Shown here: positions 48,720 through 59,490 of the stretch, in pieces
Position numbering within the stretch: the first letter of the stretch is position 1
Layout: every line of letters begins with the position of its first letter
Source of the DNA: Druceiella hillmani
Taxonomy: Eukaryota > Arthropoda > Insecta > Lepidoptera > Hepialidae
Length of the DNA: 64,000 nt
Direction: 5' to 3'
Assembly: GCA_039881145.1 (NCBI GenBank)
Contig: JAYKKI010000133.1
Span: forward strand, 1,196,501-1,260,500
Notes under the pieces: generated by a model
Told to the model about the DNA's origin: nothing
Databases searched by the model: none
The model's input: only the letters and a program-made list of their open reading frames with translations
Position numbers and translations under genes: made by a program

Positions 48720-49785
48720 ATATTTGAGTTATCAGAATGATATTAGGGATGAGTAAATATAGTAGAATAAATATTGAGACTATTCACAGCCCCAACATTT
48801 GTGCTATATTTATAATTTTTACGTCTGATACTTTTCAAGAAAATTGCCTGTGACGGAGGGAATGACGGACATTGAAAAGGTTCCATAAGTGTTTCGTATT
48901 GGCAATTTTGGAACAGTTCGCTATAAACTAATACAAATGGGAAATAATACAGCAGTAAAGATATTTCTAAATTTTTAATATTGCATAAAATCAGAAGTAG
49001 ACATTTCAACTTTCTTTCCATTTTGTCATCTATATTTTACCCATACCTACCAATGCCAATCGAAATTTTATGCTTTTCCATACTTCGTAAAGAATATACT
49101 TTTAATCCAAATTAATTCTATTATCTCATAAATCCGAAACAATTGTATATTAGAGTATAAAATAAAGAACGTAATAATTACCACATAAAGTGAAATGGGA
49201 CCAAATAAAACCTAAAGTTATGGCAGTCTAAATGCTCCATATAACTGTTTGTGACTAAGTAACCCAGGTGTAATGAAAGCAGAGCACGGATAACACAATA
49301 ATTATTTCACAACTGCAATAAAATAATTTGCAATAAAAGTATCATTCTAACAAATTGTAATTCCGTGAAAACACGATAAAACTGTCCGATAAACTGAAAC
49401 TAAAATCCGAAAAGATTAATAAGTCAGTCGTTTAGCTTTTCCATTCCATTTTCGATATATACATTCACATTTAAACAGCAATAAGTCTGTTTCGCAATAT
49501 CCTAAAACGTTTTCCGCTAATGCTTTTACTTTCGGTCGACTTGTTTGTATAGAACTTTGATATATTTTTAGAGTCAATATTTAATTTTTTTGGAAATTCA
49601 TTTTCCAATAAATTAAATTCATTAAACAATCATTTGTTAACTATCACAGAATTTCTATCATAATTCAATGCTGACACTGCAAAAACATTGTATGAAAATG
49701 TTTTTAATATATTTTCCTTATTTCAATTTTTTTAAATGCCTATTACTTATTTGTACACCATACACTATAGCCTATTTGATGACTA
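48720..49785. other. AT-rich DNA with no gene seen
   Basis: The 92-codon minus-strand frame at 48743-49021 matches nothing I know and is within chance length. Confidence 0.45.
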
Positions 49786-49786
49786 C

Positions 49787-49948
49787 ACCTCATAAGTGGT
49801 AAAGAACTGCTACACTGCCATTTATTTCTGCTTCTTGGCAGGGATAAATGACAGTGGGCACTTATACATCTCATATTTGGTACAGAACTGCTACACTGCC
49901 ATTTACTCCTGCTTCTTGGCAGGGATAAATTGCAGTGGGTCTTCATTG
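49787..49948 (-). repeat. 81-bp minisatellite, two copies, open on the minus strand
   Basis: 'agaactgctacactgccatt' recurs at 49803 and 49884, an exact 81-bp period, followed by 'cttcttggcagggataaat' in both copies. Because 81 is divisible by three, the minus-strand frame stays open through both copies and gives two 27-residue units reading roughly HCHLSLPRSR.KWQCSSS then P.MRC. The frame lacks any recognisable domain, so a protein product is not supported. Each unit also contains a 'ctgcttcttggcag' near-palindrome. Confidence 0.9.
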
Positions 49949-49949
49949 G

Positions 49950-51134
49950 GCACTTTTCAATTGTAGTAAGGTACCGATATTCACCTATGCCTATTCATTT
50001 ACATTGCAATACATACCTTCTTCAGAGGATATAGGCAAGGAAATTTCACTGAATTAATATTAGTTATAATGACCAGGAATTAATATAGCCAATTAATCAA
50101 CGATGCGTCAATGTTGCGCAGAATTACGATAAGTGAATTTTGCAAATGTAAAGATATTACTCAGAATTGCACAAAAGTCCTCAACCTTGAGCACCAGCTT
50201 CCTGTTTAACACTTAAACTATGGCAGATTAAATGCTTATTCACGATCTAATCGAATACAGTTTAACATATTTTCGATTCTCTCCCAATATATCCTTCGTT
50301 TCTGGTTATTTTCTTGACCTAATCCTCCACAGTAAATTTATGCAATCACGATATATCCTGCTAGAGGAAACATTCAATGAATAATATCCTTGATATTCCA
50401 CCACTGACTCAACATAAATAAGCTCAGATTGGACATTAAAACTACCGTTAGTTCCATGATGTTTGATTATGCGATGGATATTTACTACTTTCAATAATAT
50501 TTGTATATAATTATTAATTAATGGTTTAATATCAAAAATTGTTGACCAACATCATATAATACAGCAGAAGTTTCCATATTTGATGTAGATGTTGACTTAT
50601 TTCCTCTGATGCAAAGTGCTTGAAAATTTGGCGTTAATTGTCTTTGATCAAACATATGTCAATGTAATAAAATATTCAAGAATTTACAACAATGTTTCAA
50701 GATAAGTCTTAAACTCGTTGGTAAAACTTACTGTCACTTTACACTAAGATTATACTAATTCCGGTTTGTACTAACACTTCGCATGTAAATTAAAATTATC
50801 TTGAATAAATGAAAAAGATTATCGTTGGGGGATGTGAGCAGCTCCTTATTATTAAACAGAGACGGGGCTTAAGCATTTGCAAAATATGCTTGTCGATATT
50901 AATTTTTTCGGTAACCGTAACGCAATACTGGTATTAAAATGAATAAATCTTGAAATAAATACTTGAAAGAACACCAAATAATTAGTAGTATTAAGCGTCA
51001 AGCAAAAACGCCATCATATCAATATTTATACAAAAAACCATTATAAAGTTAAGCTAAGTGAGCTCTGAATAAACTATGAAGGAAACTCGTAAATTGTTTG
51101 ATCTTTTGACAAGAACGCCTCTCACTGTAGGTCG

Positions 51135-51136
<2 letters not shown>
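49950..51136. other. AT-rich DNA with no gene seen
   Basis: Nothing recognised. Confidence 0.4.
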
Positions 51137-51168
<32 letters not shown>

Positions 51169-51198
51169 GTATATATATATGTATATACATATATATAG
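51137..51198. repeat. (TA)n microsatellite with ATGTA interruptions
   Basis: About 14 TA units, then shorter TA runs broken by AATGTA, ATGTA and TACATA. Confidence 0.9.
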
Positions 51199-51606
51199 AC
51201 CAAAATATGTTTGTTTAAAATAAATCGATAGCTTAAATGACGCAGTGGCACAGGTGTGAAGAGCGAGAAAGGTCTAAGTTGGGCGAGACGAATAAAGTTT
51301 ACATTATAATCGTGAGACTGAAAGCCAGTATAGACTTAACTATTTTGTAATAGTTACGTCTATTGGCTAAATATGTTTATGAAGATAAACTTAATGCCTA
51401 ATAAGTTTATTCATACATCAAAAGTTATTACGGTCCAGTTATGTAAACTTTAGAGTATATCGAAATATTCTCGTCGTTTTTCTAGTAATAAAGACTTCGG
51501 CACAATAGAATGCTTTGTATTTACATAGGATCATTTTAATTTTTTTAAATATCTAGAAAAATATGGCAGATTTGTATAATACGAATAAATTAAATTTGCA
51601 AATTTA

Positions 51607-52130
51607 AGGGTTCCGTGCCTTAAAAGGAGAAAAAGGAACTCCTTAAATATCACTTCGTTGGCGTCTTTCGGTCTATAAAGACCATTTTTCTCAAGCATGC
51701 GTGGAGTTATCAAGTTGAAATTAATACGAAAATTAGATCTGCAATATCTTGGAACTGTAAAGAACCCTAAAAATACGGCCATTTGTGTCCTATATTAAGA
51801 CACTCGCAAACAAATCAAAAACTATAGGGGACTTCTGATTGAAATAGTATCATAAAATTTAGCAAAAGGAAAGTTTTTACAGCACAAGTGAAAGATAACA
51901 ATTTAAAAATAATTAATTTATAATTATATCATATAAAAGAAAATATTAATATTTACTTTGCGCCTGTAAAAGATATGGTAGGCAAAATATTTCTTTCTGA
52001 AAAATTTAAATTTTGTAAATAGTTTAATAGAAATATGTACTTTCCAATATTTATAAATGCCTAAATGTGTACGAAATACTTGCAGGGCGAGTTTTACTCG
52101 TGCTTGACAGTTCTTTTTGATTTATTTCTA
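51607..52130 (+). repeat. Insect interspersed repeat, copy 2 (longer)
   Basis: It starts 'gggttccgtgccttaaaagg', continues 'atcacttcgttggcgtcttt', 'gcgtggagttatcaagttga', 'aaaaatacggccatttgtg' and 'gtaaaagatatggtaggca', and ends 'cagggcgagttttactcgtg' with 'cttgacag' before a T-rich tail. Both ends and the internal order match what I recall of a repeat spread through many insect genomes. The copy at 10013-10430 aligns along most of its length. The minus-strand open frame at 51531-51782 is only a translation of this repeat. No protein function is implied. Confidence 0.65.
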
Positions 52131-52434
52131 CCTACGGTAAAAATATGTTTACTTTAGGAAATATACGCTTAAGGTTATGCGGGTTTTAATATGTTATAAG
52201 GCATTGGAAGTAAAAAAAGTGTTTGAATCCGGACACATACGAATTACATAATACAACTGAAAACCTAAAAGCTAAAAAATTCAAAGAAATTTAAAAATAA
52301 ACTAAAATTTTTGACGCATTGCTCAAGTTTATAAGCAAAACACCCAACATTGTATTTAGAATTAACGCAACAGGATTTTACGAAATCATCGTTGTTTTCA
52401 ATATTAAAAAAAAATATTCATAGAATCCCATATC

Positions 52435-52640
52435 ACAAAAGGAAAAACGGAAACCTCCATCACGTGGCCGACTGTTCGACCATCACAGCCACTTTTGTCA
52501 AAACTGCTTGACATAGGAACATGAAATTGGGCATAGTTGTGTACAAAATTAATTCGCACATATCTCTAAGAACTAACACTCGAAAATATTTATATAAAAA
52601 GTGTAATAGGGCTATTAAATACCGAATTTTTTTAAATCAC
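52435..52640 (+). repeat. Possible fragment of another dispersed repeat
   Basis: 'ggaaaaacggaaacctccat' followed by 'cttgacataggaacatgaaa' and 'attgggcatag' recalls a repeat common in insects. No second copy is visible in this window. Confidence 0.3.
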
Positions 52641-52894
52641 ATTTATAGGTCTTACCTTTTGAATTGGCTAATTATAAGTCTATCTAAATAATTTTTTCGC
52701 AATTTTACAGTATGTCTTCAGCGACATACTACAAGATATTTAAAAAAGATATCTACACTCTTTATTTTAAAAATTATTAGCTTTAATAATTATGAAAACA
52801 CATTGTCTTTCCAAGCCCACCCACAGGTAGTATGAAAACCATGACAAGGACTTTAGATGTCAAAATTGTTCAAATATTCGCTTTATAATAGGTT

Positions 52895-53262
52895 TGGCCA
52901 CTGTTTAGTTATACTAGGTGTTATTAAATGTTCACTATCCGGTTAAGTCCATATCAGTGATTACGTATGAAAAATAATGTCCTTTCAAATCATGTCCGAA
53001 CTTGCGTTTTGATTTTTTGTTATTTTATGTACTAATTTTTATTAGGTATTGTTAAATATTTACTACGCTGTTAAGTTCATAGAGGCCAGGACACATGATA
53101 TCGGATTTCTCCTCAAACGAAATAAGAGGTGTACTTTCTAAGTAAAGGAATTTCGTTTGACGTACGAGCAGTGTTTTTTATTATTTTATGTCCATATTTA
53201 TATTAAGTATTTTTAAATATTTAATGCCCTATTAAGTGCATATCGGTTACGAATTAATAATT
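52895..53262 (+). repeat. Three diverged tandem units
   Basis: Three related blocks of about 40 bp start near 52917 ('ggtgttattaaatgttcact'), 53046 ('ggtattgttaaatatttact') and 53206 ('agtatttttaaatatttaat'). Each is followed by 'gttaagt' or 'attaagt' and 'catat'-like sequence, and 'ttattttatgt' precedes the last two. The spacing is 129 and 160 bp. An 11-bp inverted repeat (53113-53123 and 53150-53160) sits between the second and third. It reads as an old satellite-like array. Confidence 0.5.
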
Positions 53263-54326
53263 TATCTTCAACAAGGTATTTTTTAAAAAATTATAATCTC
53301 TCTTCAAACTATACACGACATGTATTTTCACGACATGTATTTTCATGGTCACATAGGATGTGGATCTACGTTAGGGCACATAGCACGAAATTTGATTCGT
53401 TGATAATTGAATGTTTAATTACAAAAACCTATTATTAATCTTACAAATTCTTGTAAAATAAAATGGACAATAATTAGCAAACACCAAACCATCAATAACG
53501 GTAAATAAAGGTCAACAATAGCAAACCATAAGGGAAAAGCAAGTTAAAAACTGTTATGCGGATTGAGCCACAACATTTTCTAAAACGTCACGTTATTAAG
53601 TTATAAATCGAGCGATTGATGTAACTTAACTCCTAAAGGTCTATCGTCATACGTCAAATGCATAATAAATTATCTGTAGTTTAAAACTCGTTGTCGACGA
53701 AATTCCTTAAATTTTTTAAATACTTCGTAAACTGCAAATATCATATAAAAATTTAAAAATTAAATAAAATTTAAATATAAAAATTATACAATTAATATTA
53801 AAGGAAAAGTAGTTATTTCATTGCACTTAATTTAATTTTAAAAACATGCCGAGCAATTTATTTGAAGAACTAAGTCAATGTAAAATAGGGTTATATTAAA
53901 ATTTAAAAAAAAGTTCAATAAAATGTTACAATAAAATGTTACAATAAATGTTCAATAAAATGTTGTTTAGGTCCTACTAATCTAGCTAGCTACATTGAAT
54001 ATCTGAGATATTTTACTCGTCTCCTAATTATTAAGTACTTATAAAGAAACCCTAAGCATTTCCATAGCTCGCTGAATGACTTGTATTATTTGTCAAGTAT
54101 ATATCCTACGTGAAACTCGATTGACATTGCTGATGAGTTCTGATTTATATAAAAACAATCATTTATTGTGAAGATCGTGATGAGATTTAATTATTCAAAT
54201 CATAAATAGTTACAAAATAATAAAAAGCTGTCAAAGTAAATAATTATAATAGGTTATATTGTTGCGGCCAAGTCGTTAGTTAAAATCAGACTTTAAAAGT
54301 TCTTACCATTTTGACAATATCAATTG
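53263..54326. other. AT-rich DNA with short tandem phrases
   Basis: A 17-bp unit containing CGACATGTATTTTCA is doubled at 53317-53350, and an ACAATAAAATGTT unit is repeated at 53921-53965. No gene was seen. Confidence 0.5.
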
Positions 54327-54327
54327 G

Positions 54328-54451
<124 letters not shown>

Positions 54452-54749
54452 ATATAGTTCCTTGAATATCTTTATAATAAATGTCAAAAACTTTAAATAA
54501 AAACTATCCAATGGAATCAGGCGCACGTTATTTAAGAATATTTTTCAATTATGGGTACGTATTTGAAATAACCTAGAATTTAATAAGAAAATCTGAAAAC
54601 AATGTTTAAGTTCAGAGTTGTATTATTTTATTGATATATTACTCAATAAAATAATAATTCGTATTAAAGACGTCATGTTTAACCGAAATTCCATTAGTGG
54701 TTTTATGTAATATGTGACAAATTCTAGTCTGTCAGAATATATTTTATAA

Positions 54750-55226
54750 GTACTGACAATATTTCTAAATATTGCATCTTGTTTCATAATCATACCTGTT
54801 TATAAATCACAGAAATGCCAGACACCAAACGAATATAATTCAGTTGTTTTCAAAACAAAAATAATTCTTGGTTCTCGTTTGTCCCTTAAACAAATTTGGC
54901 ACTGTGAAATAAAATGTAATATTTCATCCTTTATTATCCAAGTAAAATCAGACATTGAAAATTTACAAACACCACTGTCTGCTAACAAAACTGACGCGGA
55001 GCTTATTGACCAAATAACGCGACTCGTATCTCGTTGCAAAAACTCAAAAAGGCTCTGCACCTTTGGGTACAGAGCCTTGGGTATAAAGCAAGTCATTAAT
55101 TATATCCAACAGTTCTATTTCTCAAGATATTTAGATCCCATGAATATTTATTACGTGTTGGATATATATGAGGGATGTCTTGATGGAACTATTTCTAGTT
55201 CGATCGGTATTTTACAGAATTACTAA
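54750..55226 (+). other. Longest open frame in the window, unrecognised
   Basis: The + frame is free of stops for about 158 codons. It reads QKCQTPNEYN, then KTKIILGSRLSLKQIWHCE, IENLQTPLSANKTDAELIDQ, ITRLVSRCKN, YRALGIKQVINYIQQ, and ends LDGTISSSIGILQNY. With two-thirds AT, I estimate well under one such run by chance in the whole window. There is no ATG at the start of the open stretch, so it would have to be an exon or a fragment. A hairpin with 9-bp arms lies inside it at 55049-55078. A 98-codon minus-strand frame overlaps. I recognise no domain. A decayed transposon ORF is the likeliest explanation. Confidence 0.35.
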
Positions 55227-55229
55227 ACG

Positions 55230-56700
55230 ATGAAATCATACATCTACTCCGCAAACAAGAATAATGTATACAAATATTATTCAATTATGTAATGCGGTTG
55301 AGTTGGAAATGAGTTGGGAATATGAAAATAGTTTTATCCTTATGTACATATCGCTGCACATAAATAAAAATGGATTAACATAATAATAAAAAATATGGAC
55401 GAATTTGTGTATGTTGTGCAAATAAGACCAAACTTAAAATATATTTTTTTTTCTAGAAAATTAAGACGATAACGAGCTATCTTTGGTAGGCTGGCATATA
55501 CGAAACAAAACTTGAAATATATTATTTTATTCCAATCGTAAATGTGAAATTACCCTTTGCCTTGCTAGTATCCTTTGTCTTGTTAATATTCCAAATGCGA
55601 CAGTTTATTAGTTTTTTGTTTCGTTTTGCTTTCACCCCTTAACTATTAAACTTGACACAATAAAATGTTGCCTACAAATTATTTTTCGAATTTTTCGAGT
55701 GAACTCTGTAGCCAGCAGATCGTCCAAAATTATCATCTACGGTGTTTAATGGACATGAAATATTTTAGTTTATGAAATATTAGAAATGTTTAAAAATAGA
55801 CATGAAATGTTTGGAAGTGTGAACACATGTTATATTATCTTTCAATTCTGATGATTCACACGGATGATTTGTCCAGAGAAAGATATCAAAGCAGAAAAAA
55901 ATTATTATAATTTTATCTTTATTGGAACTGATTATATTTCTTTTTATTTTCGCTCAATTTCCATATATTAATATTTATATTACATAAAAAATAAAATAAG
56001 AACGATAGCGCCTTTTTCGCATCTACAATTTGATAAGCGTATTAATAATTTTAATATACGAGTGGCATATTCTCATTGTATTGCTAGCGTATGACGAAAT
56101 ATTGTGGAGTAAGATAATGTTCATAATTTAAATTAGAATAAATGTTTAAACATTAATATCAATATTGTAATGTTTACGATACTGACTATGGATAGCGGTG
56201 AATTAAATGGGGAATTCTTTGAGATGCCATTTCGAACTTTCGGATTTTTTATGAAAGTTTTATATGTTTTAACAAATATATAATATAAAATAAAAAACCT
56301 ATTAAAAACTGCTAAAAATGTAATATTAGAATTCGAATTTATTCCAACACGAATAATATTTAAAATTCATTTATCAATGTACGTACGATAGGTTATACAA
56401 TTTTATCACATCGTTAGAAGGAAATCAACGATTGACTTAGCTCATTTTTACGCTTTAATAATTAAACAAATATATAAATTGCAAATAATAACTCTTAGTT
56501 TTTATTTCATGTATCGAGGGATGAAGAAATTGAGGAGAATATCCGCGGTATATTTATCCATGTATACACGTATATCTGTATATTGATGTGTATTTTATAT
56601 TAAAATTATACACCGAAATCAAATATTTTCGGTATATGGCATATCAAGTCAAAACAAATTGAAAATTTCCTTATGATTTTGATTGTTGGAAATTAAATAT
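55230..56700. other. AT-rich DNA with no gene seen
   Basis: Nothing recognised. No open frame of note. Confidence 0.45.
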
Positions 56701-56724
56701 ATTATATACATATAAAATATACAG

Positions 56725-56795
56725 TTCATAAAAGCAGTTCCAGATATGAAGTGAAGAAACAAGTAAGTGGCGGTGTTAATCGCTTTATAAATTGA
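56725..56795 (+). repeat. Short dispersed repeat, copy 1 (partner at 60.54 kb)
   Basis: 'aaagcagttccagatatgaa', 'gtgaagaaacaagta' and 'ggcggtgttaatcgcttt' align with 60543-60602. The function is unknown. Confidence 0.6.
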
Positions 56796-58150
56796 AATGT
56801 TTTTTGAAGATTTATTTGTGCCTAATTTTTCTTTTTCAGATATAATTTTTTAATATACAAGTAGCGCAGAAACGTGTACTGGGATGTGTGGGAAACGCGT
56901 TTATGGGAAATAACAATTAGACATGGGCTGAACTATGAAGTTTCTGTTAATGCATCAGAAATAGAATAGCGAAAATGAAATGTCTTCAACACATTTCATT
57001 TTCAACCAAGTTAAATAACCAAATTCGCACTTCATTGAAAAATAAAATGTGTTTTATTAATAATCTAAATTTGTTTAAGACTCACATGATATGAGCCTTA
57101 AAAAAATTAGGATTAGAATCAAGAAAGTAATAATTGAGGTATATTTAACAGGAAAAAATTACAAAACTGCTTTATTCGTGGAAAATGCACAAAAAACTAA
57201 CAATTTTCTTTGATTACAATCAAATATCGATAAAGGGAAAACGGTTACGTTAACGGAAAATTAACTTCTCATTTCGCATCCATTTATTTTTTGGTATTAA
57301 ATTAATTTGCGATGTAAATTCAATTCCAAAATGGTTTAAAAAAAAACTGGTGGCAGTAAAAGGTTCAATGTGATTGAAGGAAAATATTTCGAAGAATCAA
57401 ATTGACGAGTAAATAATGGCTAAGAAAATATTTTAATCTGATGTAATTAGTGAGACAAAACTAACCATCCAAAACGTGACTGATTTCAATTTAATAGTTT
57501 TACAAAATTTTAATAATAAATTATATATTTCGATCAATATGTGATATTAAGCTAAATATAATAAGGTATATAAATTACAGCTAAAGTACTGTGTAGAAGT
57601 TCATGTTACCCCTAAATAAAATTGTTAAATTGAGGCGTCAAACGACTTCATCGGATTCGCCTTTCCACATTTCCTCCGTTTCCCCTTCCAAATCGATAAG
57701 CTCTGTATAATTGATTACAGGGGTAGAAAAGCGCTATCTGGTACTGTCACGCCTTGCCCGCTCGTCATTTATCTAGTAATTACAATAATTAAACACTTAT
57801 ACATCTCACGTTTGTGTAGATTGCCGTTAACCTTTCATAATAAAGAGCTACGCTAATTCAATAAACGGCTAAGCATTGGGAATATTCCCCGCTCACATTC
57901 AGTCAAAGGATTATGTTAAAAAAATCTACATCAAACAGCACCCACGCTACCTTTTTGTTACCGTTTTCAACGACCAATTAGGTTTAAAAATAATGCTTAC
58001 AGTTGTGTCGGTAAGGAATTACGGAGTATTTCGGAATAATGTGGCCAAATTATTAATTTGGTGAAATCCATCAGGTAATGCTTTGAATTTAAGAATACAT
58101 TTGCAGAAAGGCTTTGCTTTGCTTTCGTTAATTTGTAAATGTAACTTAAT
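56796..58150. other. AT-rich DNA with one GC-richer patch
   Basis: The patch at 57630-57770 is richer in C and G ('ctgtcacgccttgcccgctc') than its neighbours, but no gene or repeat was recognised. The open frame at 57876-58064 is unsupported. Confidence 0.4.
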
Positions 58151-58153
58151 TAT

Positions 58154-58279
58154 AATTACACAGGACCAAATCATTGTAAGTTTGTTACAAGTGTATAATT
58201 TTTAGTAACATAATTGAATTACACAGGACCAAATCATTGTAAGTTTGTTACAAGTGTATAATTTTTAGTACCATAATTG
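58154..58279. repeat. 63-bp tandem duplication, nearly identical
   Basis: Copies at 58154-58216 and 58217-58279 start AATTACACAGGACCAAATCA and differ at only one or two positions. This is the freshest duplication in the window. Confidence 0.95.
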
Positions 58280-58564
58280 ATTAGAGGACTTGCTCTCCTC
58301 CCCTGAAATTATTTATTCTGTGGGGTAGTCATTTCCACCGAGTAAACAATTTAGCTGTACTACAAAGGAAGCTTAGTTGTTTTAAGTAAACTTAAAAAAA
58401 TAGAAATTGCTGGTTAGATAATAATAAAAAAAGATTCTACTCGATACGTATCAAGTACAAAGATTATTATCGTTAAAAAAAATTTAATATATATATGTAT
58501 TACGTAGGAAAAAGATGTAAATTTGCTTCATGATTAAAGTTAAGGTATACACTTTAAATAAATC

Positions 58565-58776
58565 TCATTATAACTAAATGATGTAGTATTATTTTCAGAA
58601 GTAGTATTCTTTTTCGACGATTTCCCCAATCTTTGCTAATTGCCCACCTGAAGGTGTGTTCATACAACGAAACCTAGGTCACGGCAAAGATTTCAAATAA
58701 AGAGGAATCTACATCACGTCGTTTCATTTAGTTGTCAATAATGAATTTCTACAAAATATCGCAAAACATATTGAAT
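58565..58776 (-). mobile_element. Hammerhead-like inverted-repeat element, copy C
   Basis: Read on the minus strand it starts with the family head (attcaatatgttttgcgata) and the same 'tagaaattcattatt' segment. It then has an arm matching 'aactaaatgaaac.acgtgatgtag', and it ends TTATAATGA at 58565. It is head-to-head with copy D, with 69 bp between them. Its core lies on the + strand, that is, antisense to the head. It is the most diverged copy and no clear target-site duplication was found. Confidence 0.65.
58644..58684 (+). ncRNA. Hammerhead-like core, copy C (degenerate)
   Basis: CCAC, CTGAAGG (58648-58654, last core base changed from A to G), a stem II region TGTGTTCATACAAC, GAAA (58669-58672), stem III ACCTAGGT and C at 58680, then ACGG, which no longer pairs well with CCAC. 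The changed core base and broken stem I predict an inactive relic. Confidence 0.4.
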
Positions 58777-58943
58777 AATTGATTTCTTCGTGGTTAATTT
58801 AAGAAACCTCTCATTTATATCTATCGTTTTCTCAATTTCCTGACTGTTAAATATATTTGGAGTTAATTTTGTAGAAATTCATTATTCACAATTAATTGAG
58901 ACTGCATGATGCAGTATTATTTCTACTTTCTTTAAGTTCTTTA

Positions 58944-58984
58944 CCACGACCTAGATTTCGTTGCATTATAACATCTTCAGATGC
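58944..58984 (-). ncRNA. Hammerhead-like core, copy D left (antisense)
   Basis: On the minus strand: CTGAAGA (58980-58974), a stem II region TGTTATAATGCAAC, GAAA (58959-58956), stem III ATCTAGGT with one G-U pair, C at 58948, then GTGG (58947-58944). The 5' stem I strand reads GCAT, so only three pairs including a wobble are possible. The core bases are intact but stem I is weak. Confidence 0.4.
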
Positions 58985-59054
58985 GTTATTACCAAAGAAT
59001 TTCTTGAATGCAAAGAAATGCAAAGATTTCTATGCTATATAGCTATATGATAGC

Positions 59055-59095
59055 CCACCTGAAGATGTTGTAATACAACGAAACCTAAGTCGTGG
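59055..59095 (+). ncRNA. Hammerhead-like core, copy D right (sense)
   Basis: CCAC (59055-59058), CTGAAGA (59059-59065), U, then a stem II of five pairs GTTGT/ACAAC around AAT, GAAA (59080-59083), stem III ACCTAAGT (one C-A mismatch), C at 59091 and GTGG (59092-59095) pairing fully with CCAC. It has the best stem II of the family and a GTC cleavage triplet. The weak point is stem III, which may need dimer formation. The extra U before stem II is shared by all copies. Confidence 0.5.
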
Positions 59096-59156
59096 TAAAT
59101 AACTTAAAAAAAGTAGAAATAATACTACATCAAGTAGTGTCATTTAATTGTGATTT

Positions 59157-59490
59157 GCTGAGTATTTTAGAAAGTCCTGAGCGAATAGAAAATACTCATA
59201 AAAATGACGGTATAGACATGGTGAACGCAAATGTGAAGGTGAACTTTATTTTGAGCTCAATGTATTTTATTGCCCGTTGTGATTTTTAGGAAAATTCCAT
59301 ATTTATTTATATCTAACGTTTTCCATAATTCAAAAATAGATTTTTTTCTTGAAGGAGTTGTTTATTGATTTCTATAATTTACTGACTATTTTATAAAAGT
59401 TTTGAACGCATAGCAATACTAATAAAAATGATTGAATAAACAAGGGGAACGTAAATGTGAAGGGGAATGTAAATATGAAGTTGAACTTTA
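59157..59490 (+). repeat. Diverged direct repeat, offset about 225 bp
   Basis: 59157-59250 and 59382-59490 share 'gagtattttagaaag' against 'gactattttataaaag', then 'actcataaaaatga' against 'actaataaaaatga', and 'gtgaacgcaaatgtgaagg' against 'ggaacgtaaatgtgaaggg', ending 'gaacttta'. Copy D of the hammerhead-like element is inserted at the start of the first unit. In the second unit 'aaatgtgaagg' is itself partly repeated. Confidence 0.7.

Larger units (their letters stand above)
58846..59153 (+). mobile_element. Hammerhead-like inverted-repeat element, copy D (most complete)
   Basis: 308 bp. The head ('aaatatatttggagttaatt') is followed by a left arm with a complete reverse-oriented core, a spacer, a sense core, and a right arm ending CATTTAATTGTGA. 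The flanks tttcctgact (58836-58845) and tttgctgagt (59154-59163) match at 8 of 10 positions. The paralogous stretch at 59371-59400 shows one copy of 'tttactgact' running straight into 'attttataaa', as expected of an unoccupied site. Copies A and B look like D with the left core deleted, and C like D with the right core deleted. No open reading frame is present. Confidence 0.8.
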
